Source: Candidatus Omnitrophota bacterium
Lineage (GTDB): Bacteria > Omnitrophota > Gorgyraeia > Gygaellales > Profunditerraquicolaceae
Length of the DNA stretch: 6,831 bases
Assembly: GCA_020052635.1 (NCBI GenBank)
Contig: JAGVOR010000066.1
Coordinates: 1-6,831, forward strand
Direction: 5' to 3'
Positions 1 through 6,831 of the stretch are shown one piece after another. The notes beneath the pieces were generated by a model that saw nothing but the letters and a program-made list of their open reading frames with translations, was not told the origin of the DNA and made no database searches. A program made the translations under genes and the position numbers. Positions within the stretch are counted from its first letter, which is position 1. Every line of letters begins with the position of its first letter.

Positions 1-937
1 CCTTTGATGCGAGCGCCGAAGAACGCGAGGTTCTCGGGTTAATTTCGATTACCACTATTCTGCCGTCAACGGGATTTCTTGCAAACTGCACATTGCATCC
101 GCCTATTACGCCGATGGCGTCAACAATACTGTATGACATGTCTTCAAGTTTTTTCTGAACTTCTTTCGGCACTGTGATCATGGGCGCCACGCAGGCGCTG
201 TCTCCCGTGTGCACTCCCATGGCGTCTATGTTTTCAATAAAACATACCGTAATTTTGTTTCCTTTCGCGTCTCTTACCACTTCAAGTTCAAGTTCTTCCC
301 AGCCGATAACCGATTCTTCAACCAGGATTTCACTGATAATACTGGATTCCAGGCCCCGCTTAGCTAAAACTTTAAATTCTTCAAAATTATAAGCGATCGA
401 GCCGCCCGTACCCCCTAAGGTAAAACTGGGCCGGATAATCAACGGAAAACCAACCTGTTTTGAAACCGCAATCGCCTCATCCAAATTATAAGCCCGGCCG
501 CTTTTAGGTAAATCCAACCCGATCTTTTTCATCGCCGCTTTAAATAATTGACGGTCCTCGCCTTTCTTAATCGCCGCGATATCAGCTCCGATCGTTTCAA
601 CCTTATATTTCTTTAAAATTCCTTTCTGCGCCAACCCTAAAGTCGTATTTAACGCCGTCTGTCCGCCTAAAGTCGGCAGCAGCGCATCCGGCCGTTCACG
701 GGCGATAATCTTTTCAACCATTTCTACGGTAATCGGTTCAATATAAGTCTGATCGGCTACCTCCGGATCGGTCATAATCGTTGCCGGATTAGAGTTGACT
801 AAAACAATCCGGTAACCCTCCTGTTTCAGGACTTTGCAGGCCTGGGTCCCGGAATAATCAAACTCGCAGGCCTGGCCGATCACAATCGGCCCGCTCCCGA
901 TGATTAATATTGTTTTAATATCTGTTCTCTTGGGCAT
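1..937 (-). CDS. carB: Carbamoyl-phosphate synthase large subunit, N-terminal part (runs off left edge)
   Basis: CarB uses ammonia delivered from CarA, bicarbonate and two ATP to make carbamoyl phosphate in the cytoplasm, the entry point to pyrimidines and arginine. Translating by hand from the ATG at 935-937 gives 312 uninterrupted codons up to the window edge, about 30% of a usual CarB of roughly 1,070 residues. The start [20 protein letters not shown] is the canonical CarB start. The visible part covers the preATP-grasp region and much of the first ATP-grasp (carboxyphosphate) domain. Residues matching E. coli ATP-site positions are present: R129, R169, the glycine loop LGGTGGS (174-180), E215 and H243. 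Q284, E298, N300 and R302 match after a one-residue shift. The stretch after HTGDS reads [12 protein letters not shown] rather than the E. coli-like VAPAQTLTDKEYQ, and ends in [10 protein letters not shown]; as I recall, this is a known CarB subfamily. It starts 2 bp after carA with no clear ribosome-binding site, so it is probably translationally coupled. Codon use changes near base 300. Confidence 0.98.
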   Translation of the reverse strand, partial: MPKRTDIKTILIIGSGPIVIGQACEFDYSGTQACKVLKQEGYRIVLVNSNPATIMTDPEVADQTYIEPITVEMVEKIIARERPDALLPTLGGQTALNTTLGLAQKGILKKYKVETIGADIAAIKKGEDRQLFKAAMKKIGLDLPKSGRAYNLDEAIAVSKQVGFPLIIRPSFTLGGTGGSIAYNFEEFKVLAKRGLESSIISEILVEESVIGWEELELEVVRDAKGNKITVCFIENIDAMGVHTGDSACVAPMITVPKEVQKKLEDMSYSIVDAIGVIGGCNVQFARNPVDGRIVVIEINPRTSRSSALASK

Positions 938-939
938 TT

Positions 940-2031
940 TTATTTACTTTTGTTCTTTTGCATTAAACGGGCGAATTCCGCAAACAAATACTCGGCGTCA
1001 TGCGGCCCGGGAGCAGACTCCGGATGGAACTGCACGGAAAATACCGGCAACTTTTTATGGCACAACCCCTCCAGCGTTCCATCGTTCAGATTCACATGGG
1101 TCAGCCGAATATCTTTTTTGGATAAAGAATCGATATCCACGCAAAATCCGTGATTTTGGCTGGTAATATAAACTTTGCCGGTTCTTAAATCTTTAACCGG
1201 ATGATTTGCCCCATGATGGCCGAATTTGAGTTTATAAGTTTTTCCCCCTAAAGCCAGCCCCAGCATCTGATGCCCCAGGCAAATACCGAAAATCGGCACC
1301 CGGCCGATTAAATCAGCTACCGTTTTAACCACATAGCCTACTGCCGCCGGGTCTCCCGGACCGTTAGAAAGTAAGACCCCGTCCGGGTGATGGCTTAAAA
1401 TCTCTTTCGCGCTGGATTGCGCCGGCAAAACCAGCACCCGGCATCGATGGCGCAATAATTCCCTTAAAATATTGTATTTGACCCCGCAATCTAAAACGGC
1501 AACTTTGAATTTAGGGTTTTTGATTTGCGTATAAACGTATTTTTTAGGAATGGTGACTTCTTTGACCAGATCAACTCCTACCAGCCCCCGGCTTAAACGG
1601 ACTTTATTCAACAAGCTTTTTTCATCAAAGTCCAACGTGGACAACACCGCCTTCATTGCGCCCTGCTCCCTGATACATAAAGTCAAAGCCCGGGTATCCA
1701 CCCCCTCAATCCCAATAACCTTATTCTCTTTCAAGTATTCCCCCAACTCCTGCGTCTTTCTCCAATTACTGGCGATTTTACTGTATTCCTTAACCACCAA
1801 ACCTTCTAAACAGGGGCCGCGGCTTTCAGTGTCCTGCCGGTTTACCCCGTAATTACCGATTAAAGGATAGGTCATCGTAACAATCTGGCCTTTATAAGAA
1901 GGATCAGTAATAATCTCCTGATACCCGGCCATACTGGTATTAAAAACAACCTCCCCCAGGGATTCACCGCTTGCTCCAAATGATTGGCCGTTAAAAATCC
2001 GGCCGTTCTCTAAAACCAGGATTGCTTTCAT
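940..2031 (-). CDS. carA: Carbamoyl-phosphate synthase small (glutaminase) subunit
   Basis: CarA hydrolyses glutamine and channels ammonia to CarB. The 363-residue product is a little shorter than the E. coli protein (about 382). The N-terminal CPSase small-chain domain spans about residues 1-130, with the typical F-N-T-[ST]-M-[AT]-G-Y-Q-E-I signature at 30-40 and a conserved [10 protein letters not shown] stretch at 107-116. The class I glutamine amidotransferase domain spans about 175-355. It has the LSNGPGDP oxyanion region (221-228), the nucleophile Cys251 in GICLGHQ, and His336 and Glu338 in QFHPES, so the catalytic triad is complete. The ATG at 2029-2031 comes 2 bp after the pyrG stop codon (2034-2036). 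Only a weak GAGA-like sequence lies upstream, too far away to be a good Shine-Dalgarno, which suggests coupling to pyrG translation. A carA directly followed by carB is the common bacterial order; pyrG directly in front is less usual. No frameshift or missing key residue was seen. Confidence 0.98.
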   Translation of the reverse strand: MKAILVLENGRIFNGQSFGASGESLGEVVFNTSMAGYQEIITDPSYKGQIVTMTYPLIGNYGVNRQDTESRGPCLEGLVVKEYSKIASNWRKTQELGEYLKENKVIGIEGVDTRALTLCIREQGAMKAVLSTLDFDEKSLLNKVRLSRGLVGVDLVKEVTIPKKYVYTQIKNPKFKVAVLDCGVKYNILRELLRHRCRVLVLPAQSSAKEILSHHPDGVLLSNGPGDPAAVGYVVKTVADLIGRVPIFGICLGHQMLGLALGGKTYKLKFGHHGANHPVKDLRTGKVYITSQNHGFCVDIDSLSKKDIRLTHVNLNDGTLEGLCHKKLPVFSVQFHPESAPGPHDAEYLFAEFARLMQKNKSK

Positions 2032-2033
2032 CG

Positions 2034-3635
2034 TTATTTTTTCTCTGCTGCAGCGCGGATAAAATGATCGAACAAAGGATGGGCGGCATCCGGCTTGGAT
2101 TTAAACTCCGGATGGAACTGGGCCGCGATAAAATATGGATGGCCCTTTAATTCCACGATTTCTACCAGGTTCTTTTTCTGATAAATGCCGGAAAAAATCA
2201 TCCCTTTGGACTCTAGTCTTTTGCGAAAGTCATTATTAAATTCATAGCGATGGCGGTGGCGCTCGGAAATTTGATGCGTTTGATAAACCCGCGCGGCCAA
2301 AGTATTAGGTTTGATTTTACAGGGATACGCCCCCAGCCGCATCGTACCGCCAAGATCCTTGACATTTTTCTGCTCGGATAAAAGACTGATCACCGGATAT
2401 TTGGTCTTGGGTTTAAACTCCGTGGAATTAGCGTCTTTTAAACCGCAGAGATGGCGCGCAAAATCTACTACCGCGCACTGCATCCCCAAACAAAGCCCCA
2501 AAAAAGGAATTTTATTCTTCCGTGCAAATCCGATAGCCTGAATCTTGCCCTCGATGCCGCGGCCGCCGAATCCTCCGGGAACCAAAACCGCATCCAGATC
2601 TTTAAGCAGTTTTTCGGGTCCATACTTTTCGATCTCTTCAGAATCGATCTTCTTAACCTCCACCTTTACCTGGTTACTGATGGCCGCGTGCGTAAGCGCT
2701 TCATAAATGGACTTATAGGCATCCTGCAGGCCGATATACTTACCGACTACCGCCACCTGCACCGTCTTTTTAGGCGCGAACAAACGCTCGACCACATTTC
2801 TTTCCCAGTCTTTCAAATCCGAAGGCTTGGAAATCAAACCGAAATGGCTCAAGATTATTTCATCCAATATCTGCCCTTTAAAAACCAAAGGGATTTGGTA
2901 TATGGATGCTACATCCGGAGACTCAATCACCGCCTCTTTCCGGACATTGCAAAATAAGGAAATTTTCTCTTTAACTTCATCGGAAAGCGTTTTTTCCGTC
3001 CGGCAGATCAGAATATCCGGCTGGATACCGATCTCGCGCAAGGTCTGCACGCTATGCTGAGTAGGCTTAGTTTTAATCTCATCGGCAACCTTGATATAAG
3101 GAACCAGGGTCAGATGAATATAGAGCACATTCTTCTCTGCGGCATCCAGCTTAAATTGCCGGGCCGCCTCCAAGAAAGGAAGGCTTTCGATATCGCCTAC
3201 AGTTCCGCCGATTTCGATCAAGACGATATCCGCCTGGCTGACCTGGGCTACTTTTTTTATCCGGTCTTTAATCTCCCCGGTAATATGCGGAATCACCTGG
3301 ATCGTCTTACCTAAATAATCCCCCCGGCGTTCCCGCGAGATCACCGTATTATAAACCTGACCCGTCGTCGCGTTATTAAACTTCGTCATCGAAGCTTTGG
3401 TGAACCTCTCATAGTGGCCAAGGTCCAGGTCGGTTTCCGCCCCGTCTTCGGTAACATAAACCTCTCCGTGCTGGTAAGGATTCATTGTCCCCGGATCGAC
3501 ATTAATGTAAGGATCCAGCTTCATCAAGGTTACCTTCAGGCTCCTTGACTCAAGGATCTTGGCGATCGAAGCCGAAGCAATCCCCTTGCCTAAGCTTGAA
3601 ATTACACCCCCGGTTATAAATATGTATTTGGCCAT
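2034..3635 (-). CDS. pyrG: CTP synthase (glutamine-hydrolysing)
   Basis: PyrG makes CTP from UTP, ATP and glutamine, the last step of pyrimidine nucleotide synthesis; the enzyme is a cytoplasmic tetramer. The 533-residue product has full family length (usually about 535-545). The N-terminal synthetase domain (about 1-270) begins [18 protein letters not shown], with the P-loop-like [10 protein letters not shown] at 9-18. It continues with [11 protein letters not shown] (41-51), the Mg-binding region around D71 in [19 protein letters not shown] (141-151), and the UTP/CTP-binding [10 protein letters not shown] (188-197). The C-terminal class I glutaminase domain (about 290-530) has the oxyanion loop PGGFGGRG (353-360), the nucleophile Cys382 in LCLGMQ, and His508/Glu510 in QFHPE. 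The start is certain from family conservation, although no Shine-Dalgarno precedes it. It is the first gene of a pyrG-carA-carB operon with its own promoter at 3699-3726 and a terminator-like leader hairpin ending 14 nt before the ATG. Confidence 0.99.
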   Translation of the reverse strand: MAKYIFITGGVISSLGKGIASASIAKILESRSLKVTLMKLDPYINVDPGTMNPYQHGEVYVTEDGAETDLDLGHYERFTKASMTKFNNATTGQVYNTVISRERRGDYLGKTIQVIPHITGEIKDRIKKVAQVSQADIVLIEIGGTVGDIESLPFLEAARQFKLDAAEKNVLYIHLTLVPYIKVADEIKTKPTQHSVQTLREIGIQPDILICRTEKTLSDEVKEKISLFCNVRKEAVIESPDVASIYQIPLVFKGQILDEIILSHFGLISKPSDLKDWERNVVERLFAPKKTVQVAVVGKYIGLQDAYKSIYEALTHAAISNQVKVEVKKIDSEEIEKYGPEKLLKDLDAVLVPGGFGGRGIEGKIQAIGFARKNKIPFLGLCLGMQCAVVDFARHLCGLKDANSTEFKPKTKYPVISLLSEQKNVKDLGGTMRLGAYPCKIKPNTLAARVYQTHQISERHRHRYEFNNDFRKRLESKGMIFSGIYQKKNLVEIVELKGHPYFIAAQFHPEFKSKPDAAHPLFDHFIRAAAEKK

Positions 3636-3715
3636 AGTTTACACAAAATAAGGCGTTTAGTGCCGACTATTCGGCTCCTAAACGCCTTTGTTTATATAAC
3701 TATAACATAGTTTAC
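3633..3715 (-). repeat. 10-bp direct repeat flanking the pyrG leader hairpin
   Basis: On the minus strand GTAAACTATG occurs at 3715-3706, inside the promoter spacer and running into the TG of the extended -10, and again at 3642-3633, where its last three bases are the pyrG start codon. The two copies bracket the hairpin and most of the leader. The identity is seen directly; whether it is a regulatory site, an insertion footprint or chance is unknown. Confidence 0.5.
3645..3688 (-). terminator. Hairpin with U-rich tail: terminator of the HD-GYP transcript and possible pyrG leader attenuator
   Basis: The arms AAGGCGTTTAG (3650-3660) and CTAAACGCCTT (3678-3688) are perfectly complementary over 11 bp. 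An inner 5-bp stem, GCCGA (3662-3666) with TCGGC (3671-3675), closes a CTAT tetraloop; the stems are separated by a small internal loop of one base against two. On the minus strand the hairpin is followed by ATTTT (3649-3645), so the RNA ends CGCCUUAUUUUG, a reasonable intrinsic terminator. It lies 45 bp after the HD-GYP stop codon and so can end that transcript. It also lies downstream of the predicted pyrG promoter and 14 nt before the pyrG ATG, so it would be part of the pyrG leader. The plus-strand tail (TTTGTTTAT) is also U-rich, but no plus-strand gene needs a terminator here. The pairing is seen directly; termination and attenuation are inferred. Confidence 0.75.
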
Positions 3716-3726
3716 GCTAAAGTCAA
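3699..3726 (-). promoter_or_regulatory. Predicted sigma70-type promoter with extended -10 for pyrG-carA-carB
   Basis: Read on the minus strand, a -35 box TTGACT (3726-3721; consensus TTGACA) is followed by a 16-bp spacer and a -10 box TATAGT (3704-3699; consensus TATAAT). The three bases before the -10 are TGT, which fits the extended -10 pattern TGn. The promoter begins 7 bp after the HD-GYP stop codon. Transcription would be expected to start near 3692 in an AAA run, giving a leader of about 57 nt before the pyrG ATG, nearly all of it taken up by the hairpin at 3650-3688. The match is made by eye and there is no experimental support. Confidence 0.7.
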
Positions 3727-3733
3727 ATAATTT

Positions 3734-5074
3734 TTAACCACTCTCGCCTAACTGCAAAAATTCTTTACCCTCCTTCCAGGGATTAAGGTAACGCTCAATA
3801 CTTAAACCTGGCTCTTGCAGTAAATCCAGGGTGCGTTTTTTCTCCGGGGGAGAAACCACCTCGATCTCGGGCCGGCGCACATCCGACTCATTTTGCTCCT
3901 TAACTAAAGCAATACTGCCGTCATTTAAAGCCACCACCGCCCCTACCGGCCAAAGCCCCATAAAACCGAAGAACTTATCCAGCAATGCCGCATCAAAATA
4001 ACTCCCCTTATCTTTATTCATAATATTATAAACGATATCCGGAGAATAATCCTGCTTATAGCCCCGCCTTTGCGAGAGGGCGTCATAAACGTCACAAATC
4101 GAAACGATCTCCGAAGCAATATGCTGTTTTCTTAAAAACGGCGGGTGCGGATAACCTGAGCTATCGTGCTTGAGATGATGCTCAAAAGATACCACCACCG
4201 GCAGAATTCCCAAAGTATCGACATATCTGAGCATAATCTGGGCCCCCAGCACCGTATGGCTTTTCATGCGCCCAAATTCCTGATCCGTCAACTGGCCGGG
4301 CTTATGCAAGAGTTTACGCGAAATAAACATTTTGCCGATATCATGATACATCGCCGCAATACCGATGTTGAGAATATCAGTTTTTTCAAAACCTAAACGC
4401 GCAGAAAAATACATCGAGAAGATAGAAACATTGAGCATATGCGTATAGGTCTCGATATCGTAGCGCTTGAGACTAGCTAATTTCAAAAGCTCCTGGCGCT
4501 GCGCGCTTAAATTCTCCATGATATTATTTAAAGAAATTTTAAGCGCCAAGTGATCGACTTTTTCGGAATTAAGCACTCCGCTTAAAGCAGCACCCACGAC
4601 ATCGGCCGAAGAATCGTAAAGTTCAGAGTGTACCCCAAACAAATTATTTCGATCTTTGGACAAATCGACCTTTAGTTTACCGATCGCAATATGCTCAATC
4701 CCGGCCACGCTGAGGGCAGCCTGCAGGTCACCTTTAAAATTATCCTTAGGACCGGCGATAAAACAGACAAATTTACGCAACTCATCTTTATTCAGCCCGC
4801 TGTAAAAAGCAATCCTTTCAATATTCCTTTCTTTAAGGTAAGCAACCGCGGAGCTTAAAAATTGCGCCAAGTCAAAAAGAATCTCCTTTTCAAAGGCCAA
4901 CTCATTGCCGATAATGCCGATGACGATCTCTTGGCGCATACTCAGGGCATCGGAAAAGGCCAAAAACGCCCGCTCCAGCGATTTCTGAAACATCGGGTGA
5001 TTCTCCCCGTACATCTTTAGGGATTGCAGACAGCTCAGCAGGCTTTTAAAAGCTTCTTCGATATTAGTTAACAT
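3734..5074 (-). CDS. HD-GYP domain protein, probable cyclic-dinucleotide phosphodiesterase, with N-terminal module shared with its neighbour
   Basis: HD-GYP proteins are metal-dependent phosphohydrolases, mostly degrading cyclic di-GMP and in some cases 3',3'-cGAMP. The 446-residue product has three parts. Residues 1-140 are a non-catalytic module with an LKMYGENHP motif at 19-27 and an alpha/beta pattern ending around GIEHIAIGKL (125-134). Residues 200-375 are the HD-GYP domain: E208, H212, the HDIGK motif (H244, D245, K248), H273, H299, H300, GYP at 307-309, and D328. The spacing agrees with the metal ligands I recall for the Persephonella trinuclear-iron HD-GYP enzyme, so an active site is likely. 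The residue after the HH pair is Leu301 where many members have Glu. Residues 375-446 form a small C-terminal extension (LWPVGAVVAL) seen after other HD-GYP domains. No signal peptide or membrane segment is visible, so it should be cytoplasmic. The ATG overlaps the upstream gene by 11 bp and has a good ribosome-binding site. Confidence 0.93.
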   Translation of the reverse strand: MLTNIEEAFKSLLSCLQSLKMYGENHPMFQKSLERAFLAFSDALSMRQEIVIGIIGNELAFEKEILFDLAQFLSSAVAYLKERNIERIAFYSGLNKDELRKFVCFIAGPKDNFKGDLQAALSVAGIEHIAIGKLKVDLSKDRNNLFGVHSELYDSSADVVGAALSGVLNSEKVDHLALKISLNNIMENLSAQRQELLKLASLKRYDIETYTHMLNVSIFSMYFSARLGFEKTDILNIGIAAMYHDIGKMFISRKLLHKPGQLTDQEFGRMKSHTVLGAQIMLRYVDTLGILPVVVSFEHHLKHDSSGYPHPPFLRKQHIASEIVSICDVYDALSQRRGYKQDYSPDIVYNIMNKDKGSYFDAALLDKFFGFMGLWPVGAVVALNDGSIALVKEQNESDVRRPEIEVVSPPEKKRTLDLLQEPGLSIERYLNPWKEGKEFLQLGESG

Positions 5075-6830
5075 TCCAATCCTTTAAAATTTGCCTGGCC
5101 TTGGCGCGTAATCTGGAATTCCAGAAAAACCTCCAGCGGCTTAAGTCGCGGATTAAACCCGCAGATTCAATCAAACCTAAATCAAAAACAATTTGCATAT
5201 TTTCCATCAATTGCTCGTTATCCCGGCCGATAAAATTAGGCTTTTTAAGCAATAATTCCAAAGCTGCCTGCTCAACTTGCCCGTTTAGAATCAACACCGC
5301 TAAAATGTTCTTGCGCAGGGACGGGGAAGGGGTATCCAGTTGACGCAATAAAAACTGGACATCCATTTTTTTTGTTTTACGCATATTATTCAGAATTTCA
5401 ACCTTAATCAATTCATTGGCCGATGAATAAATATGGTCCAAGATACCCAAGGCCATCGGTGAACTTAATTGGCTTAGTGCTTCGATCAAGCTGCAGATGA
5501 AGTCGATATCCTTAACCTTTTCTTTAACCCGTAAATAAAAAATATCCAAATTGCCGGGAAAAAATCTAAAAAATAAGTTTAAGCCATGTTTATTTATCCG
5601 CTCAGCAGCGAATATTTTATTCAGATAGGAATGTATATCCTGGCTGGCAAAGGAGACGAGATCTAAAAAAAACTCCTGTTGGGGATTTAAAGGTTGGCTT
5701 AAGATAAAATTTTCCATTAAAGTAGAAAATTTTTTCTCAAGTTCAATGCAGACGGCCTTGCCTTCTTTCTTGGTTTTCGCCAACAGGCTGCCGATATCCT
5801 TAAGTAATTCCAGATTATTTTCCTCCAGAATATTAGGGAATTCTTTCTCCAGGACTCCGGCCGCTAAGTGCAGGCTATCCTGATCTTCATCAAGTGCCAG
5901 GATATTTAATACAATATACAGATAGTTTTCTTTAAGTTCTTTCTGATCAAAGGTCAAAGCGCCGAAGGAAGAAATACTTTTAACCAATGCCTCCAGCGTA
6001 TTGCGATACACGGCCGATAAACGGTCATTCTGCATCCCACTGATTAAATTCCTGACCCGCTTGGCTACCTTGGGATTAAGGCTGCTCTTTTTGTCCTCCT
6101 GCAATTTAGCCAGGAAACCGGCGGTGATCCGGGCAGGATCTTTTTGTTCGACAATTTTAGAAAAGATTTCCAGGCTCAAAACATCAAAGCTCTCTTCTTT
6201 ATCCACCCCCTCCAGAAAAAGCACCCCCAACTCCTCCTGGCTGAGGCCATCAAAGATTAAACTAAACTGGTTTAACTTTTCTTGATTAAGAGATTGTTTA
6301 TTACGCAAAAGCCAGACAAAAAGTTCCTGGGAACATTTAGCAAATAATTTTTCATCTTTTTCCTTTAATGAAATGAGAAACTTGCGGATCTGCTCCGGAA
6401 TTTCTTCGCTCTTGAAAATATCATTCTGACTGCTGCGTTTAATTAAGCCGCTGAAATTGTCAACCAAATTGGCCAATTTATCGGCACCATCATTTTCCGA
6501 CATATCCTTAAACAGATAACCCCAAAGGTCAACGCTCTCCTGCCCTTGCTCCTGTAAAAAAGCAGAGTAATCCAGCTCTTCAACTAAAAAACTACTCAAA
6601 GGCTGTTTAGCCAGCAGTAAATTTACCCCGCCCTGCTTAAGAATATCCTTGGGAGACATGGAAATGACGGAAAAAAAGCTGATGATTTCCGCAAGCGTAG
6701 CGCCGCTTTTAATAGTGATAGTTTTTATCTTACGCTGATGCAGCAGGCGGGCCAGCTCGCTGCCTACGCCTGCCAGATTAAACTTGTCTTGGTCAAGCAA
6801 AAGTTCGGAATCTGTTACTCCGATCTTAAA
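5064..6830 (-). CDS. HEAT-like alpha-solenoid protein, N-terminus beyond the right edge
   Basis: The frame is open from base 6830 to the stop at 5064-5066, giving 588 visible residues and no true start. The TTG at 6798-6800 could be taken as a start, but homology continues upstream of it, so the gene is cut by the window. The first visible stretch, starting FKIGVTDSELLLDQDKF, aligns with residues 51-110 of the HD-GYP neighbour. It shares the IG..xxEL core, a helix with L..R.I, the SG turn and an F-rich helix. The rest is almost all helical, Leu-, Lys- and Glu-rich, without membrane segments or a signal peptide. About the last 140 residues (5064-5492) read as paired amphipathic helices of HEAT type, for example VEILNNMRKTKK and FLLRQLDTPSPSLRKNILAV. 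There are no catalytic motifs. Such solenoids usually act as protein-protein scaffolds. The 11-bp overlap with the HD-GYP gene suggests joint expression and perhaps a complex. The exact function is unknown. Confidence 0.85.
   Translation of the reverse strand, partial: FKIGVTDSELLLDQDKFNLAGVGSELARLLHQRKIKTITIKSGATLAEIISFFSVISMSPKDILKQGGVNLLLAKQPLSSFLVEELDYSAFLQEQGQESVDLWGYLFKDMSENDGADKLANLVDNFSGLIKRSSQNDIFKSEEIPEQIRKFLISLKEKDEKLFAKCSQELFVWLLRNKQSLNQEKLNQFSLIFDGLSQEELGVLFLEGVDKEESFDVLSLEIFSKIVEQKDPARITAGFLAKLQEDKKSSLNPKVAKRVRNLISGMQNDRLSAVYRNTLEALVKSISSFGALTFDQKELKENYLYIVLNILALDEDQDSLHLAAGVLEKEFPNILEENNLELLKDIGSLLAKTKKEGKAVCIELEKKFSTLMENFILSQPLNPQQEFFLDLVSFASQDIHSYLNKIFAAERINKHGLNLFFRFFPGNLDIFYLRVKEKVKDIDFICSLIEALSQLSSPMALGILDHIYSSANELIKVEILNNMRKTKKMDVQFLLRQLDTPSPSLRKNILAVLILNGQVEQAALELLLKKPNFIGRDNEQLMENMQIVFDLGLIESAGLIRDLSRWRFFWNSRLRAKARQILKDWNVN
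5080..5085 (-). promoter_or_regulatory. Ribosome-binding site of the HD-GYP gene inside the upstream coding region
   Basis: On the minus strand AAAGGA lies 5 nt before the ATG at 5072-5074, within the last codons of the solenoid gene. It supports this start, which overlaps the upstream stop by 11 bp. It is the only clear Shine-Dalgarno match in front of any start in the window. Confidence 0.65.
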
Positions 6831-6831
6831 C

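Noticed and set aside
172..252. Unusual CarB stretch [12 protein letters not shown] and one-residue gap relative to E. coli as a sign of a damaged enzyme
   Set aside because: The flanking motifs ([27 protein letters not shown]) fit a CarB subfamily I recall with this same pattern, and the ATP-site residues are kept, so it looks like normal family variation.
174..392. 72-codon plus-strand frame opposite carB, rich in Ser
   Set aside because: The Ser run is the complement of Glu/Leu codons of carB; the carB frame is intact across it.
1550..1852. 100-codon plus-strand frame opposite carA
   Set aside because: It is an antisense shadow of a gene with full catalytic motifs and shows no independent coding signal.
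2451..2957. 168-codon open frame on the plus strand, opposite pyrG
   Set aside because: It lies wholly inside the highly conserved pyrG gene, its translation resembles no family I know, and it has no ribosome-binding site or promoter. It is a shadow frame.
3636..3698. PyrR-type or B. subtilis-type pyrG attenuator
   Set aside because: No PyrR-binding-loop-like sequence is seen, the leader is too short for anti-antiterminator, antiterminator and terminator stems, and the predicted transcript does not start with GGGC. Only a general attenuator idea is kept.
6798..6800. TTG as start codon of the solenoid gene
   Set aside because: The frame stays open to the window edge, and the ten residues before the TTG (ending in SEL) align with the matching module of the HD-GYP protein, so the real start lies outside the window.

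Overview
All genes in this window lie on the minus strand, so transcription runs from high to low coordinates. There are five genes with almost no spare sequence. In transcription order they are: an alpha-solenoid (HEAT-like) protein open at the right edge (5064-6830); an HD-GYP phosphodiesterase-type protein (3734-5074); CTP synthase pyrG (2034-3635); carbamoyl-phosphate synthase small subunit carA (940-2031); and the first 312 codons of the large subunit carB (937 down to the left edge). No RNA genes, insertion sequences, CRISPR arrays or tRNAs were seen.

The genes form two transcriptional blocks. In the first, the solenoid and HD-GYP genes overlap by 11 bp and so are almost certainly co-transcribed. 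They also share a related module of roughly 85 residues: near the N-terminus of the HD-GYP protein, and at the most upstream visible part of the solenoid protein. The pair therefore looks like two members of one signalling complex or two products of one ancestral domain-shuffling event. In the second, pyrG, carA and carB are separated by only 2 bp each and make a compact pyrimidine operon. CarA and CarB make carbamoyl phosphate for UMP (and arginine), and PyrG converts UTP to CTP. PyrG and CarA each carry a complete class I glutamine amidotransferase triad.

The only real intergenic region, 3636-3733, sits between the blocks and is dense with signals. It holds a convincing sigma70-type promoter with an extended -10 (TTGACT, 16 bp, TATAGT), then a 39-nt hairpin with an 11-bp outer stem followed by a U-rich tract, then the pyrG start codon with no Shine-Dalgarno sequence. 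The hairpin can serve as terminator of the HD-GYP transcript and, because it lies downstream of the promoter, as an attenuator or leader structure for pyrG-carAB.

The organism is a bacterium of moderate GC content. Dense minus-strand packing, the HD-GYP/solenoid pair and the pyrG-carA-carB linkage would fit an uncultivated Gram-negative lineage such as Omnitrophota, but that placement is a weak inference. Codon use within carB changes visibly at about base 300, which may mark recombination or a chimeric assembly join.
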